DNA from: G963701675 sp963701675
GTDB lineage: Bacteria > Planctomycetota > Planctomycetia > Gemmatales > Gemmataceae
NCBI GenBank assembly: GCA_963701675.1
Contig: OY969623.1
Span: 6,386,001-6,450,000 of the forward strand
DNA length: 64,000 nucleotides
Reading direction: 5' to 3'
Shown here: one piece after another, positions 35,928-45,682 of the stretch
How the letters are laid out: every line of letters starts with the position of its first letter
How positions within the stretch are numbered: the stretch's first letter is position 1
Made by a program: the position numbers and the translations under genes
The notes under the pieces: generated by a model
What the model saw: the letters and a program-made list of their open reading frames with translations, nothing else
What the model was told of the DNA's origin: nothing
Database searches by the model: none

Positions 35928-37202
35928 ATGAAGCAGTCGCTGCAGATCGTCCTTGTTGTGGTCATTCTCGTCGCCACTGTCGGCGGCGTTGCCTTTGTGC
36001 GCAATTGGGTTTCGACACCCGACCCCAATCAGCACCCCGATCCGGCCGGGGTCGCCGTCTATTTCCCGATGACGGTGTACGAGGATACCCGCGAAATCGA
36101 GATTCACGGCGTCGGCCATCAGGATTTTCGTTTTCAAAACTCGAATGATGTTACCGTTGAGATCTGCCTCGACAAGAAAGGCTGCAAATGCTCCAAGGTT
36201 GAGGCACTCGTGCTGAGCGAGGACGAACAGAAGAGCCTGGATGGCATGAGCCCTACCGCGGTACAACAATTACTCGACAACTCGAAGGCTTGGCAACCGC
36301 TGGAAGACGATGGAACGGAAGCCGGCTTGAAAATGGTGACTGTACCGGCGCAAGCGGCTGGATTCGTGCGGTTGAAGTGGGAAGCGAAACAGATCGGGCC
36401 GGAACGACTTTGGGCAGGGATTTGGGCTCGTGCCGTTGGCCAGCCGAAGACGCGTGGGCCGGAAAAGCGGCTTGAAGTTCCGATTGTCGTGGTCCACCCC
36501 ATCCAGATCAACACGAACAAACTCGACATCCTCGACATCCGTGCAGGGCAATCGCAATCAGTGGATTTCTACTGTTACTCGACAACGCGGCCCGGTTTCA
36601 AAATCAAGTCGGTGAAGGAAAAGTCCGATGATCCTTGTTTTGTATGCACCGTAACGCAACTTCAAGGCGACGAAGGCACAAAGGCGGCGGAAGTGCTGCA
36701 ACAGCCGGCGACACGCCTGGTCTGTCTCTACCGACTGCGCCTTACGGTCCATGAGCGCTCACCGGATGAGAAATCGCAGCTCGATTTGGGACCGTACCAG
36801 CGCGAGGTGGTCCTCCTGAGTGACGAAGCAGACCAACCAGAATTATCCGTCGGCGTAAACGGCACCGTCCGTGGCGACGTTACGGTTGGCACCGAAGAAT
36901 CGCAGGATCGCGTGCTTTTGAAGACTTTTCCAAGCAACAAGGGTAAAGAGGTGACGATACCAGTGGAAACGGCGGGCGGCTTGAAGCCGAAAAAATGGAC
37001 GGTCCACCCGGATTACATCAAGGCGGAATTGACGCCGCGGGGCGACAGCGGAAACCGGTGGAGCCTTAAAGTGACCGTGCCGCCACACGTGCTCCGCGGC
37101 CGAGTTCCCGATGACGCCGCCGTCGTCATCGAATTCGACACCGACCGGCGGCTTAGAATTCCAATCGTCGGTCGAGCCACAGTTCCACTGGATTCTCGTT
37201 AG
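35928..37202 (+). CDS. Membrane-anchored exported protein, DUF1573-like beta domains
   Basis: 424 residues from ATG 35928 (MKQSLQIVLVVVILVATVGG), with an N-terminal signal anchor. The rest is soluble and beta-rich, with repeated Ig/ASPM-like segments: FRFQNSNDVTVEICLDKKGC, AAGFVRLKWEAKQIGPERLW, VDFYCYSTTRPGFKIKSVKE, and a C-terminal VLLKTFPSNKGKEVTIPVET. KGCKCSK resembles the CGCT(x) redox or metal loop of DUF1573 proteins. It ends 17 bp before the cytochrome gene and is probably co-transcribed with it, suggesting a shared periplasmic role. Family assignment is tentative. Confidence 0.7.
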   Translation: MKQSLQIVLVVVILVATVGGVAFVRNWVSTPDPNQHPDPAGVAVYFPMTVYEDTREIEIHGVGHQDFRFQNSNDVTVEICLDKKGCKCSKVEALVLSEDEQKSLDGMSPTAVQQLLDNSKAWQPLEDDGTEAGLKMVTVPAQAAGFVRLKWEAKQIGPERLWAGIWARAVGQPKTRGPEKRLEVPIVVVHPIQINTNKLDILDIRAGQSQSVDFYCYSTTRPGFKIKSVKEKSDDPCFVCTVTQLQGDEGTKAAEVLQQPATRLVCLYRLRLTVHERSPDEKSQLDLGPYQREVVLLSDEADQPELSVGVNGTVRGDVTVGTEESQDRVLLKTFPSNKGKEVTIPVETAGGLKPKKWTVHPDYIKAELTPRGDSGNRWSLKVTVPPHVLRGRVPDDAAVVIEFDTDRRLRIPIVGRATVPLDSR

Positions 37203-37219
37203 CCCGGTTACAGCGCTCG

Positions 37220-38848
37220 ATGGAAGGACTCGAAATGGTAACGGATGCCTCAAGAAGCACTATGCCGGAACGCACTTCATCGCGGGCTGCTGTACTGCTC
37301 GTCATCGTCGGCTTTTCCTGCGTTGGTTTCTGCATGCTGAATTTCATGCATGCTATGGAACCGCTAGCAGATCTTCCCCAGGCCGGTCAATCCGAACAGC
37401 CTGGCTCGCGCCTATTTCGACTTTGGCCGCGGGAGCGTAATCCGGACGTGGTTCTGGTTTTGACCGGCGAGATGTTCGGCTTTATTCAGCCCTGCGGTTG
37501 CTCGTCGCCCCAATACGGTGGGCTTGAACGGCGATACAACCTGATTCAAAACCTCGTCAAGGAACGCCGGTGGCCGGTGGTGGCTATCGACTTGGGCGAC
37601 ATCGCACAAAAGTCCGGACCACAGACGCTGGCAAAGTATGTCTATTCGATGAAGGCGCTCAACAAAATGGACTATACTGCGACCAGCATTGGGCGTAACG
37701 AGATGGCCTTGCCGTTGATCGACGCCTTAAGTGAGTATGCTCTCAACAATCCGACGCCGCGCGTCCTCTCGGCCAATATCTCGAAGCGAGAGGAGAATTT
37801 TCCCGACATGCTGAAGACGGCGGCCGTCGCATCTCCTCAGAACGGCCCACGCGTGGGTGTTGCCGCCGTCGTGTCGCCGACGATAGCAAAGGACGTGCGC
37901 GACGACATGGTGAAATTCGACGCCGTTGAGAACTCCCTTCCGGCCGCGATCGGCGAGCTTCAGAAACAAAAGTCGGAACTTAACGTGTTGCTCTTTCAGG
38001 GTTCGTTCGACGAAGCCAAGAAAGTGGCCGAGAAGTTCCCGCAATTTCACATCATATTGTGCGTCTCCGCCGAGGACGAGCCCCCGGAAAAGGCAGACCG
38101 CGCCGGCAACTCACTCGTTGTCCGCGTGGGTCACAAAGGTCGGTGCCTGGGGTTGGTAGGCGTTTATCGCACGAACCAGGCCGAGGTTCCTTATGAACTG
38201 CATTACCAAATGGCACAACTAGGGCCGGAGTATGAAACGCCGGCGGGCCAAGAACCCAACAACCCGATCCTGGCGATTCTCGAAGACTACGCCGGGCATG
38301 TGAAAAAGACGAACTACATTGCGGAGTACCCGCGCACACAGCATCCGATCCAACGGGCGTTTCCCGGCGCCGAGTACGTCGGCTCAGACAAGTGCAAGCG
38401 CTGTCACGAAGAGTCCTACAAGGTCTGGAAAGAGTCTGCCCACTCGCATGCGTTTGACGCGTTGGTGAAAGCCACCAAACCCTCCCAGAGGCAGTTCGAC
38501 GGCGAGTGCATTGGCTGCCACGTCGTGGGTTTTGGGATCACCAAGGGATTCGCGGACGAGAAATCGACGCCGCACTTGCTGCACGTTGGCTGCGAGAGCT
38601 GTCACGGGCCTGGAAGTGTTCACGTGAAAGCCATGGCCGCGAGCCAGCCCAATCCGCCGGAGCTCGCAAAACTCATGAACCCGTTACGCACACCTGATAA
38701 CGAAACCGCCGAAGCTCGCGAGAAGCGCATGCGGATGTTGAACGATAGCTGCCAAAAGTGCCACGACCCCGACAACGACGTTCACTGGAACATCAAGAAA
38801 TGGGACAAGATCGTGCACAAGGAACCGGACATTCGCGCGCCTAAGTGA
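37220..38848 (+). CDS. Exported phosphoesterase-like protein fused to tetraheme cytochrome c domain
   Basis: 542 residues. N-terminal hydrophobic anchor (AAVLLVIVGFSCVGFCML), then a region like the UshA/5'-nucleotidase metallophosphatase fold: LTGEMFGFIQPCGCSSPQYG, VVAIDLGDIA, YTATSIGRNEMAL, LLFQGSFDEAKKVAE. Some metal-ligand histidines expected of an active phosphatase are absent (GRNEM instead of GNHEF). The C-terminal 160 residues hold four CxxCH heme sites: CKRCH, CIGCH, CESCH, CQKCH, in a cytochrome c554-like arrangement. It probably transfers electrons in the periplasm. This architecture is known from planctomycetes. Its role here is unassigned. Confidence 0.85.
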   Translation: MEGLEMVTDASRSTMPERTSSRAAVLLVIVGFSCVGFCMLNFMHAMEPLADLPQAGQSEQPGSRLFRLWPRERNPDVVLVLTGEMFGFIQPCGCSSPQYGGLERRYNLIQNLVKERRWPVVAIDLGDIAQKSGPQTLAKYVYSMKALNKMDYTATSIGRNEMALPLIDALSEYALNNPTPRVLSANISKREENFPDMLKTAAVASPQNGPRVGVAAVVSPTIAKDVRDDMVKFDAVENSLPAAIGELQKQKSELNVLLFQGSFDEAKKVAEKFPQFHIILCVSAEDEPPEKADRAGNSLVVRVGHKGRCLGLVGVYRTNQAEVPYELHYQMAQLGPEYETPAGQEPNNPILAILEDYAGHVKKTNYIAEYPRTQHPIQRAFPGAEYVGSDKCKRCHEESYKVWKESAHSHAFDALVKATKPSQRQFDGECIGCHVVGFGITKGFADEKSTPHLLHVGCESCHGPGSVHVKAMAASQPNPPELAKLMNPLRTPDNETAEAREKRMRMLNDSCQKCHDPDNDVHWNIKKWDKIVHKEPDIRAPK

Positions 38849-38878
38849 GCACGCAGCGCCATCAAGGATGACCATTCG

Positions 38879-39562
38879 ATGTCGATCATTAATCCTGACA
38901 TCCTGGCAGAAGGGCGCGATTTCTCCATTGCGTTTTGCGCGGTGGGTCTCGCTGTCGGGCTCTTGCTTTGGCTAACCGGCTGGCGGGCGCACCGATTTTG
39001 GATCGTACTGTTCGCCACACTAGCAGCCGGAATCACGGGCTTGTTGAGGGCACAGCAGTTTGGCGTGCAGCCCTTGGTTGCGGGACTCTTATTGGCTATT
39101 GCCGCTGGGGTTCTGGCCCTGGCGCTCATTCGGGTCATCGCGTTCCTAGCTGCCGGTTTTGCGTGTGTGGTCGTCGTACGGTCGCTTCCACCCGCGCCGT
39201 GGCAAGAGCCAATCATCTGCTTTCTCGCCGGCGGCCTCCTGGGATTATTGCTATTCCGAGTGTGGACAATGGCGCTAACGGGATTCGCCGGCGCCGTACT
39301 CATGGGGTACTTTGGTCTATGGCTCGCGGATCGACTGGGACAGGTCGACGCGGTTTTACTTGCAGCGCAGCAGTCAACGCTAGTAAACTCAGTATGTGCG
39401 GCTGTCGGAATCGCCGGGGCCGTGGTGCAGTACTTATGGGATCGACGATTGCTACGACGGCAACGTGAAGGAATAGAATACGCACAGGCTCGTCGCAACT
39501 GGCGGCGAACGCAAGAACCGAAGCGTTGGTTCGGCCGTCAGCCATTTCGACGAGCAGGATGA
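38879..39562 (+). CDS. Polytopic membrane protein of unknown function
   Basis: 227 residues. About six or seven hydrophobic segments cover residues 15-185 (for example FCAVGLAVGLLLWLTGW and VLALALIRVIAFLAAGFACV), then a basic cytoplasmic tail ending RRNWRRTQEPKRWFGRQPF. The pattern resembles DUF4203/TMEM198-like proteins, but no diagnostic motif is certain. It lies 30 bp after the cytochrome gene and 10 bp before a small membrane protein gene, so it is probably in the same transcript. Confidence 0.72.
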   Translation: MSIINPDILAEGRDFSIAFCAVGLAVGLLLWLTGWRAHRFWIVLFATLAAGITGLLRAQQFGVQPLVAGLLLAIAAGVLALALIRVIAFLAAGFACVVVVRSLPPAPWQEPIICFLAGGLLGLLLFRVWTMALTGFAGAVLMGYFGLWLADRLGQVDAVLLAAQQSTLVNSVCAAVGIAGAVVQYLWDRRLLRRQREGIEYAQARRNWRRTQEPKRWFGRQPFRRAG

Positions 39563-39572
39563 GAGCGACAGC

Positions 39573-39803
39573 ATGTGGCGGTACATCCTTCGTCGGCTTG
39601 CCTTTCTACTGGTTACGCTCGCCGTATGGATCTCACCTGTGTCCGCACAAAACAGACCTGCGGACCGACTGTCCTACTCTAATCAGACGGATGAAGAGCG
39701 CGAGCGCGGCCCGCCCGTACTTGAATACACCCTCGCCTTGCTGGCCCTCATCCTCATCATGCTCATACTGTGCATGCCCAGTCGCAAGCGCGTCGTGCAG
39801 TAG
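39573..39803 (+). CDS. Small exported single-span membrane protein
   Basis: 76 residues. A signal peptide (LRRLAFLLVTLAVWISPVSA, likely cleavage after SVSA-type VSAQ), a short polar stretch, then one hydrophobic segment LEYTLALLALILIMLILCMP and a basic end PSRKRVVQ. Unknown function. Its spacing (10 bp after the previous gene and 21 bp before the rhomboid gene) and its clear signal-anchor layout make it a real gene rather than chance. Confidence 0.7.
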   Translation: MWRYILRRLAFLLVTLAVWISPVSAQNRPADRLSYSNQTDEERERGPPVLEYTLALLALILIMLILCMPSRKRVVQ

Positions 39804-39824
39804 TTTTCCTCGCCGAGAGCGCCC

Positions 39825-40685
39825 ATGTTCTTGCCTTACAAAGTCGACGTGCCGATGGAGCGCGTTCCGATCGCCAATTGGGTGCTGATCGGAGCGACGG
39901 TCGTCATTAGCATCGCCGGGTTCATTGATCAAGGATCGGAAATCGCTCGGATAAGCAACTCACAAGCCCCAATAAGTTTAGAGGAGTTTTTCCGGAAGCC
40001 GGCATTCGAGGCACTCCCGCTGAACATGCGATGGGCGCTGTGGCGCGGCGATTATTTTCGCCCGTATCAACTTGTTACGGGGCTGTTGGTCCACGACGGC
40101 GTCTTCCATCTCGTCGGGAACATGTTCTTTCTGTTCGTCTTCGGAAACGCCGTGAATGCGAAGTTAGGACAGGTTTGGTACATTTTCGTCTACTTCTTCA
40201 TTGGAATCGCGGAGAGCCTCATCTGGTTGTGGATAGGCAGCAGCGATCTGACGCTCGGAGCGTCGGCGGCCATTTGCGGGATCATGGGATTGTTCGTCGT
40301 ATACTATCCGCGAAACGATGTGTCACTTCTGCGTCTTGGTTTATGGGAATGGCGGCTTTTGCCTGAGGCAATCTCATCCGTTTGGTTGATTCTGTTCTAC
40401 ATCGCTTGGGATGTGTGGGGCACGGTTTCGGCGGGCGACGGCGTCGGATACATTAGCCACGTAGTCGGAATGATCTTGGGCGTCGGCATCGCGGTCTTGC
40501 TCCTCCGAACGCATTTTGTTGATACGCCTGAGTGGGAACAGAACCTTCTTCAAGTTCTGGGGTTGGAGCGATCGGAACAGCCGGTCCCAAAGAAATCCAA
40601 AACCATCGTTAAGAAGAAACGTTCGAATCCATCACGCCTCAGTAACAAACCCAAGCCATCAGACGACGTGAGCGGGTGGGGATGA
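39825..40685 (+). CDS. Rhomboid family intramembrane serine protease
   Basis: 286 residues. Cleaves membrane proteins within the bilayer. Family features are the HLVGNMFFLFVFGNAVNAKL segment (TM2), LTLGASAAICGIMGLFVVYY with the nucleophile Ser in GAS (the usual GxSG is GASA here), and the catalytic His in YISHVVGMILGVGIAVLLL. The long first loop between TM1 and TM2 and the Lys-rich C-terminal tail (PKKSKTIVKKKRSNPSRL) are extra. The next gene follows after 6 bp. Confidence 0.85.
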   Translation: MFLPYKVDVPMERVPIANWVLIGATVVISIAGFIDQGSEIARISNSQAPISLEEFFRKPAFEALPLNMRWALWRGDYFRPYQLVTGLLVHDGVFHLVGNMFFLFVFGNAVNAKLGQVWYIFVYFFIGIAESLIWLWIGSSDLTLGASAAICGIMGLFVVYYPRNDVSLLRLGLWEWRLLPEAISSVWLILFYIAWDVWGTVSAGDGVGYISHVVGMILGVGIAVLLLRTHFVDTPEWEQNLLQVLGLERSEQPVPKKSKTIVKKKRSNPSRLSNKPKPSDDVSGWG

Positions 40686-40691
40686 TTCAAA

Positions 40692-41822
40692 ATGGCGAAA
40701 CGCGCCGCAAAGTCGGATGCGACCACCGTCGGCATGCTGGCTGATTATTTGGACCAGTTTGCGCCGCCGAAGCTAGCAGCAGAGTGGGATAACGTCGGCT
40801 TGTTGCTTGGCGATCGTGACGCTGAGGTGAGGCGGGTTCAGACTTGCCTCACCGTCACGTCCGATGTCGTCGCCGAGGCCATTGACGAAAGGGCTGCGCT
40901 TATCGTAACGCACCACCCGATACTTTTTCGCCCGATCCAGCGAGTAACCACTCAAACTCCAGAAGGCCGAGCACTTCTTGAACTCGCTCAAGGAGGTGTT
41001 GCGGTATATAGCCCGCATACCGCGTTCGATAACACGGTTGGCGGCATCAACGACATGCTCGCCCAAAAACTTGGATTGTCTGGTGTATCGTCATTACGAA
41101 CGCGCGGCGGGATCGCGCAGTGCAAGATCGTCGTGTTTGTACCCGACAATGACCTGTCCTCTGTTTCCGATGCGCTCTTTACGCGCCGCGCAGGCCAAAT
41201 CGGCGAGTATCGCGAGTGCGGCTTTCGTCTGGAAGGTGCCGGCACCTTCTTCGGAGGCGACTCGACGAACCCGACGGTCGGCAAAAAAGGCCGGCGTGAA
41301 GAAGTAAAGGAATGGCGGCTCGAAGTGGCCTGCCCGGAAGCGAACGTAGACCGCGCCCTTGCGGCCATGCGTCAGGCTCATTCCTACGAAGAACCGGCAT
41401 ACGACGTTTACCCTCTGCGACCGACTTCGGCGGCGATTGGCGAAGGTCGGGTCGGCATCCTGAAACAAAGGGTCTCTCTAAGTGACTTCGCCAAGACAGT
41501 GAAGCGAAGCCTCAAGGCACACAGCGTCCAAATTGTTGGAAGTGCCGAACGTTTGGTCGAGCGCGTTGCCATTGTGTGTGGCGCAGGCGGCGAATTTGTT
41601 ACGGATGCCGTTGCCGCCAAAGCTGACGTTCTCCTAACTGGTGAAGCTCGGTTTCACGAGAACCTGAAAGCGCGTGAGCATGGGCTGGCGCTGGTGTTGC
41701 CCGGCCACTATGCCACGGAGCGCTTCGGCGTCGAGGAGTTAGCAACTCGAATCCAGGAGAGTTTTCCAAAACTCCATGTCTGGCCGAGCCGAGCAGAGCG
41801 CGATCCGCTTTCACCGGTTTGA
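40692..41822 (+). CDS. NIF3-like dinuclear metal-centre protein
   Basis: 376 residues, the long form with an inserted PII/CutA-like middle domain (about 135-240). Metal-site motifs are EWDNVGLLLGD, IVTHHPILFRP, YSPHTAFDNTVGGIND and, at the end, LTGEARFHENLKAREHGLAL with VLPGHYATERFG. Annotated in databases as GTP cyclohydrolase I type 2/NIF3, though a physiological reaction is not settled for most members. Follows the rhomboid gene by 6 bp. Cytoplasmic. Confidence 0.9.
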   Translation: MAKRAAKSDATTVGMLADYLDQFAPPKLAAEWDNVGLLLGDRDAEVRRVQTCLTVTSDVVAEAIDERAALIVTHHPILFRPIQRVTTQTPEGRALLELAQGGVAVYSPHTAFDNTVGGINDMLAQKLGLSGVSSLRTRGGIAQCKIVVFVPDNDLSSVSDALFTRRAGQIGEYRECGFRLEGAGTFFGGDSTNPTVGKKGRREEVKEWRLEVACPEANVDRALAAMRQAHSYEEPAYDVYPLRPTSAAIGEGRVGILKQRVSLSDFAKTVKRSLKAHSVQIVGSAERLVERVAIVCGAGGEFVTDAVAAKADVLLTGEARFHENLKAREHGLALVLPGHYATERFGVEELATRIQESFPKLHVWPSRAERDPLSPV

Positions 41823-41867
41823 TACAATGGATGGCGCTTGTTGTAGCCGCATATCTCGGAGTCTTCG

Positions 41868-43796
41868 ATGTCCCGCATGGTCTTGGCGTTCCTTGGTATC
41901 GTCGTTCTCCCTGGCCCTGGTCGTGCGCAACTTGATCCGGAGCGGAACCAGCCCTACCAGCTTCGCGTGTTACTCGACGTTGGCAAGGACCAAACCTTTA
42001 CGCCGGTGTTCCAGGAGCAGCTTCGCCGTGGCATTCAGGACTCGTTGCAAGGCGCGCTCGGAAACATGGGCGACGTAGAGGTTGTGACACCAGCGTCTTT
42101 GAAGCGCGAATTGGAGGGGATGGAGCCGCCGATCACACCCGAACGCCGCCAATCCATTGAAGGAATGCTGGAACTCTGGGAGAAAGTGGCCGAAAGCGGA
42201 TTACTGAAAGCGCTCAACGATTGGCGGGAAGTATCGAGTCGAAAGACCCACATGGTCCAAGTCCGTTACCACGACTACCAGTTTGAAATCCAAGCGAGGC
42301 AATACGACGGATCGGTGGGGATGCCGAGCCCTATCGTGCGAATTGCGCGAACTGCCGATCGAGCACTTGTTGTGCGCACCGCGGGACTACTTGTCGCTCG
42401 CGATTTCGGGATGATCGGCACGGTCGTCACCGGCTCACCGGGGCCGGAAGTGGAAATGGTTTTGAAAGGCAGTGCGCTCGATTCAGTGAATCACTGGGTC
42501 GCAAAGGGTGATGTATTCGCGATTGCCGCGGTCACCGGCCGAGAAGACTCGCTTCGGACCCAACGTGTTCCAGAGGCCGTGCTACAGGTGATCGAAGAAC
42601 CAAAGGAAGGCAAATGTCGCTGCCGGGTGTTTCATCGGTATGAGAATCCGCTCGGCGTGGGCCCTGCGGGCTATCGTTGCATAAAGCTCGGTACCACCGA
42701 GGCGCTGCTGAAGCTTCGACTGGTGGACGATCATGGCCGACCGATGGGCAGCCTTCGGCTCACGATTACACCAGCGGAACCTGGGACGGCGGCGATTGAT
42801 CTTGCAACTTTTGCCGATGGATTCACCCGTGGTGCACTAGGTCCCTACCGCAATCTGGCACTCGTTCAAGTGCACGGACAAGGAGATAAACCGCTCACAG
42901 GTCAAATCCCAGTCGAGATAGTCGGCGATCGGCCGGTGGTGATCCATGTTCCCTTCGATCCCAAAGCCGAGCAAGCCGGCCAGCACGCCTATGCCCGGAA
43001 ACGCCTGATCGGCCGACTGGATGAAAGCCTTCTTGCTGTTAGTGGGCTCGTCGCCGAAATGAACCGGGCGAGCAAAGACTCCAAATTGCGGGAGGCCATG
43101 ATGGATAAGGCCCGAACGGCCATCTCGAACTTGGCGACGGACCTGGTCAACTTCAAACATGAGGTTGCGCTTCTGAAAGATTCCGGTATCGATGTATCTC
43201 CGGTACGACAGCGAATCACCGCCCTCGAGCAACGCCAACAGGACTTTCGTAACTACATCGCCGAGTTAGAGCGTGTGATCAAGGAAGAAAGCGACCCCAA
43301 ACGCGCGCAGTGGGCGGCGAAGTGGGCCAACGCTCGGTCGCTTGAAAAGGAAGCACAATTCGACGACGCCATCAAGATCTATGACGAGGTCTTGAAGGAA
43401 GGTGGCCAACATCTCAATGACGCCGGCTATGTTGAGAAGCTCAAGAAAGATTGGGAGCTACGCAACAACGACTCGCATCCCAAGGCACGCAAGTTCATCT
43501 ACGAGGAATGGCAGCACTTGAAGTCGCCGGAAGAGCTCCGCGCCGGTGTGGATAGGGCCAAGGCAGCGCTTCAGACATTCATTCAACTCAACGATCGCAT
43601 GTCCCCGCTCATGCTGCACAAAGCCAATCTCCGACATGCGCACAACCTGGCGAAGCGCGAAGCAGAGTTAGAAGGTTCAAGCGAAGCCGATGACGCAAAA
43701 GAGTTGCAATTGATCGCAGAGCTTGCGCCGATGCTGATCAAGTTGACCGACGAAACCCGCACGTTTCTTCAGCCGAACTCGGAAGAGAAACGGTAG
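41868..43796 (+). CDS. Exported protein with C-terminal helical/coiled-coil region, unknown function
   Basis: 642 residues. A short signal peptide (MSRMVLAFLGIVVLPGPGRA, cleavage near RAQ). Residues 25 to about 330 are mixed alpha/beta, containing TLVV-type beta segments, a CRCRVFHRYENPLG loop and LLKLRLVDDHGRPMGSLRLT. From about 370 the sequence is helical with heptad-like patterns (ALEQRQQDFRNYIAELERVI) and a TPR-like stretch NARSLEKEAQFDDAIKIYDE. No catalytic motif seen. Ends 5 bp from the convergent zinc-ribbon gene. Confidence 0.75.
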   Translation: MSRMVLAFLGIVVLPGPGRAQLDPERNQPYQLRVLLDVGKDQTFTPVFQEQLRRGIQDSLQGALGNMGDVEVVTPASLKRELEGMEPPITPERRQSIEGMLELWEKVAESGLLKALNDWREVSSRKTHMVQVRYHDYQFEIQARQYDGSVGMPSPIVRIARTADRALVVRTAGLLVARDFGMIGTVVTGSPGPEVEMVLKGSALDSVNHWVAKGDVFAIAAVTGREDSLRTQRVPEAVLQVIEEPKEGKCRCRVFHRYENPLGVGPAGYRCIKLGTTEALLKLRLVDDHGRPMGSLRLTITPAEPGTAAIDLATFADGFTRGALGPYRNLALVQVHGQGDKPLTGQIPVEIVGDRPVVIHVPFDPKAEQAGQHAYARKRLIGRLDESLLAVSGLVAEMNRASKDSKLREAMMDKARTAISNLATDLVNFKHEVALLKDSGIDVSPVRQRITALEQRQQDFRNYIAELERVIKEESDPKRAQWAAKWANARSLEKEAQFDDAIKIYDEVLKEGGQHLNDAGYVEKLKKDWELRNNDSHPKARKFIYEEWQHLKSPEELRAGVDRAKAALQTFIQLNDRMSPLMLHKANLRHAHNLAKREAELEGSSEADDAKELQLIAELAPMLIKLTDETRTFLQPNSEEKR

Positions 43797-43801
43797 CCCC
43801 G

Positions 43802-43966
43802 TCAATCTCGGGCAGGCGGCGTGGAACCTCGCGACTGGTTCGTTCCACCACCAACTTTGATCGGTGTCTTGCATAAGAGACAAGAAACCACCTTGTTGCG
43901 GTCGTGATCCTCGACCAGCATGAACTTTCGGCACTTCGGGTTGGGGCATTGAACGGCAAAGACCAT
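43802..43966 (-). CDS. Small zinc-ribbon protein (54 residues)
   Basis: Reading the reverse strand from ATG 43966 gives MVFAVQCPNPKCRKFMLVED, then VVSCLLCKTPIKVGGG, ending PARD. The four cysteines form a CX4C and a CX2C pair 16 residues apart, a zinc-ribbon pattern. The gene begins 15 bp after the Hsp70 stop, so the two are probably co-transcribed. Too short for default gene finders. Function unknown; a nucleic-acid or protein-binding role is a guess from the fold. Confidence 0.68.
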   Translation of the reverse strand: MVFAVQCPNPKCRKFMLVEDHDRNKVVSCLLCKTPIKVGGGTNQSRGSTPPARD

Positions 43967-43981
43967 CGCTCACTTAGATCC

Positions 43982-45563
43982 TTATTGGATTCGCAAACTG
44001 CGCACCCATTCCGCCTCGCTGGCAAGCTCTTCTTCCGATAAGCCGCTGCTTCGATGAATCTCAGCGCGGGCCATTCTCCCGCTGGTCATGTCGAGCGCCA
44101 TAACATCGATAAGCCCATTGGAGCCACAGCCGCAGCGCACCTGAATCGGCGATGCTTTCGGCAGCTCGGGGGGAAGGCCTTCGATCCAGCATTCGCCGAT
44201 GCTAATACATGCTTCCGGCTGATGGGCTTCGCCCTGCAACACATTGACACGAACGCGTTGCTGATTCTCGACGACGGTGCGGTACACACGGCTTGCCGCG
44301 GTCGGCAATTGAGTGTTTTTCGGAATCAATATGTCATTGATGCGTTCTTCGTTTCGTTTGACTTCGATGCCGAGGCTATGAGAGTTGACATTGATCTCGA
44401 CGATCTGGCCGAGTGCTTCGCGCACCTCCGGTTCGAGCATCAGCCCGTCTTCGCCGCTGCGGGCCGCGACGATGCCGGCGTGAATGGCTGCCCCGCGGGC
44501 CACCACTTCACTGACGGCGAGAGAACTGTCCGGCTGTTTGCCGCTCAGATCTCGTAGCATCCCGCCCGTCATGGGCATGTGAGTCGACCCGCCCACCATC
44601 AGAATTCGATCAATGCCATCCCACGTCAGGCCGGCTTCGCGAAGCACCTGTTGAGTCGTGAGGCGAGTCCGCGTCAATAAGTCGCGGGTTAATGCTTCGA
44701 ATTCGACTCGTGTCAACGATAGAGTCAGGACCTTGCCCGCGTGGGTGCACGTGATTCGTGCCTGAGGGAGCTTGCTCAACGTCCTCTTGGTTCGTTCCGC
44801 TCCCGCGCTCAGCGCTGCCAATGACATCGGGTCTTGGCGGGGGTCGGCGCCGTGAAGTTGCTGAAATCGTTCCGCAACATAGTCGACGATGCGGTCATCC
44901 CAGTCTTTTCCTCCAAGGCGAACGTCGCCTTCGATCGCCACTGCTTCGAAGCGGCGCTGCGACAGCCGAACCACCGTGACGTCGAAAGTACCGCCGCCGA
45001 GATCGTAAACCAGAACGGTTCGTGTGCCCGCAGGTAGGGCCGTTTCGGGCACCGATGCTCTCGTATTGCCGGAAGGTTGAAACGAGTATGCCAGTGCGGC
45101 GGCCGTCGGTTCGTCCAGAATATCCAGGCACCTCAAGCCCCGCGATGCGACCGGCATCTTTGGTTGCTTTTCGACGAGTGTCATCAAAGTACGCGGGAAC
45201 CGTGATGACCGCCTTTCGAATCGGGCCGATGCGAGCTTCCGCGTCTTGAACGAGTTTCCGGAGAAGAATGGCGGAAAGTGTTTCGGGTCGAAACTCGCGC
45301 TCGGCGACGGCGCGTCCGTAATTCGCATGGCCCATCCGTCGCTTAATGAGCGACGCCACACGATCCGGCTGCTCCAACGCGACGTCCAGCGCGGCCTGGC
45401 CAACGACGGCACCGTCTTCGGTAAGAAGCACGGAACTCGGCGTGAGCATTTCCCCCTCGCGATTGGGCAGCGTTACCGCGTGCCCGTTATCGTCGAGTGT
45501 TGCAATCGCCGAGAAAGTTGTCCCCAGGTCGATTCCGACCAGCTTGCCCGGTCCGGTCGTCAT
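43982..45563 (-). CDS. Hsp70-family chaperone lacking the C-terminal lid, frameshifted near 45130
   Basis: ATG 45563 starts MTTGPGKLVGIDLGTTFSAI, followed by AVITVPAYFDDTRRKATKDA and AGRIAGLEV. There the frame breaks, and LDILDEPTAAALAYSFQPSG, VLVYDLGGGTFDVTVVRLSQ and ILMVGGSTHMPMTGGMLRDL follow in the next frame down to 43982. One extra base in the GG pair at 45129-45130 accounts for it (span 3n+1); the joined product is about 526 residues. ATPase phosphate-1, phosphate-2 and adenosine motifs are all present. The substrate domain ends shortly after the beta sandwich, so the helical lid of DnaK (about 640 residues) is missing. Not the housekeeping DnaK: no dnaJ or grpE nearby. Confidence 0.85.
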
Positions 45564-45682
45564 GGTATGCGAATGAAGGTGCCGCGCTGAAAAGGGTCTC
45601 GAAGTCCAACGACAAGAATTGTAGTGCGCCGGCCGGGCGGACAAAAGGGCAACGTCACCGCTTGCGGCTTAGCGCTCCAGAA

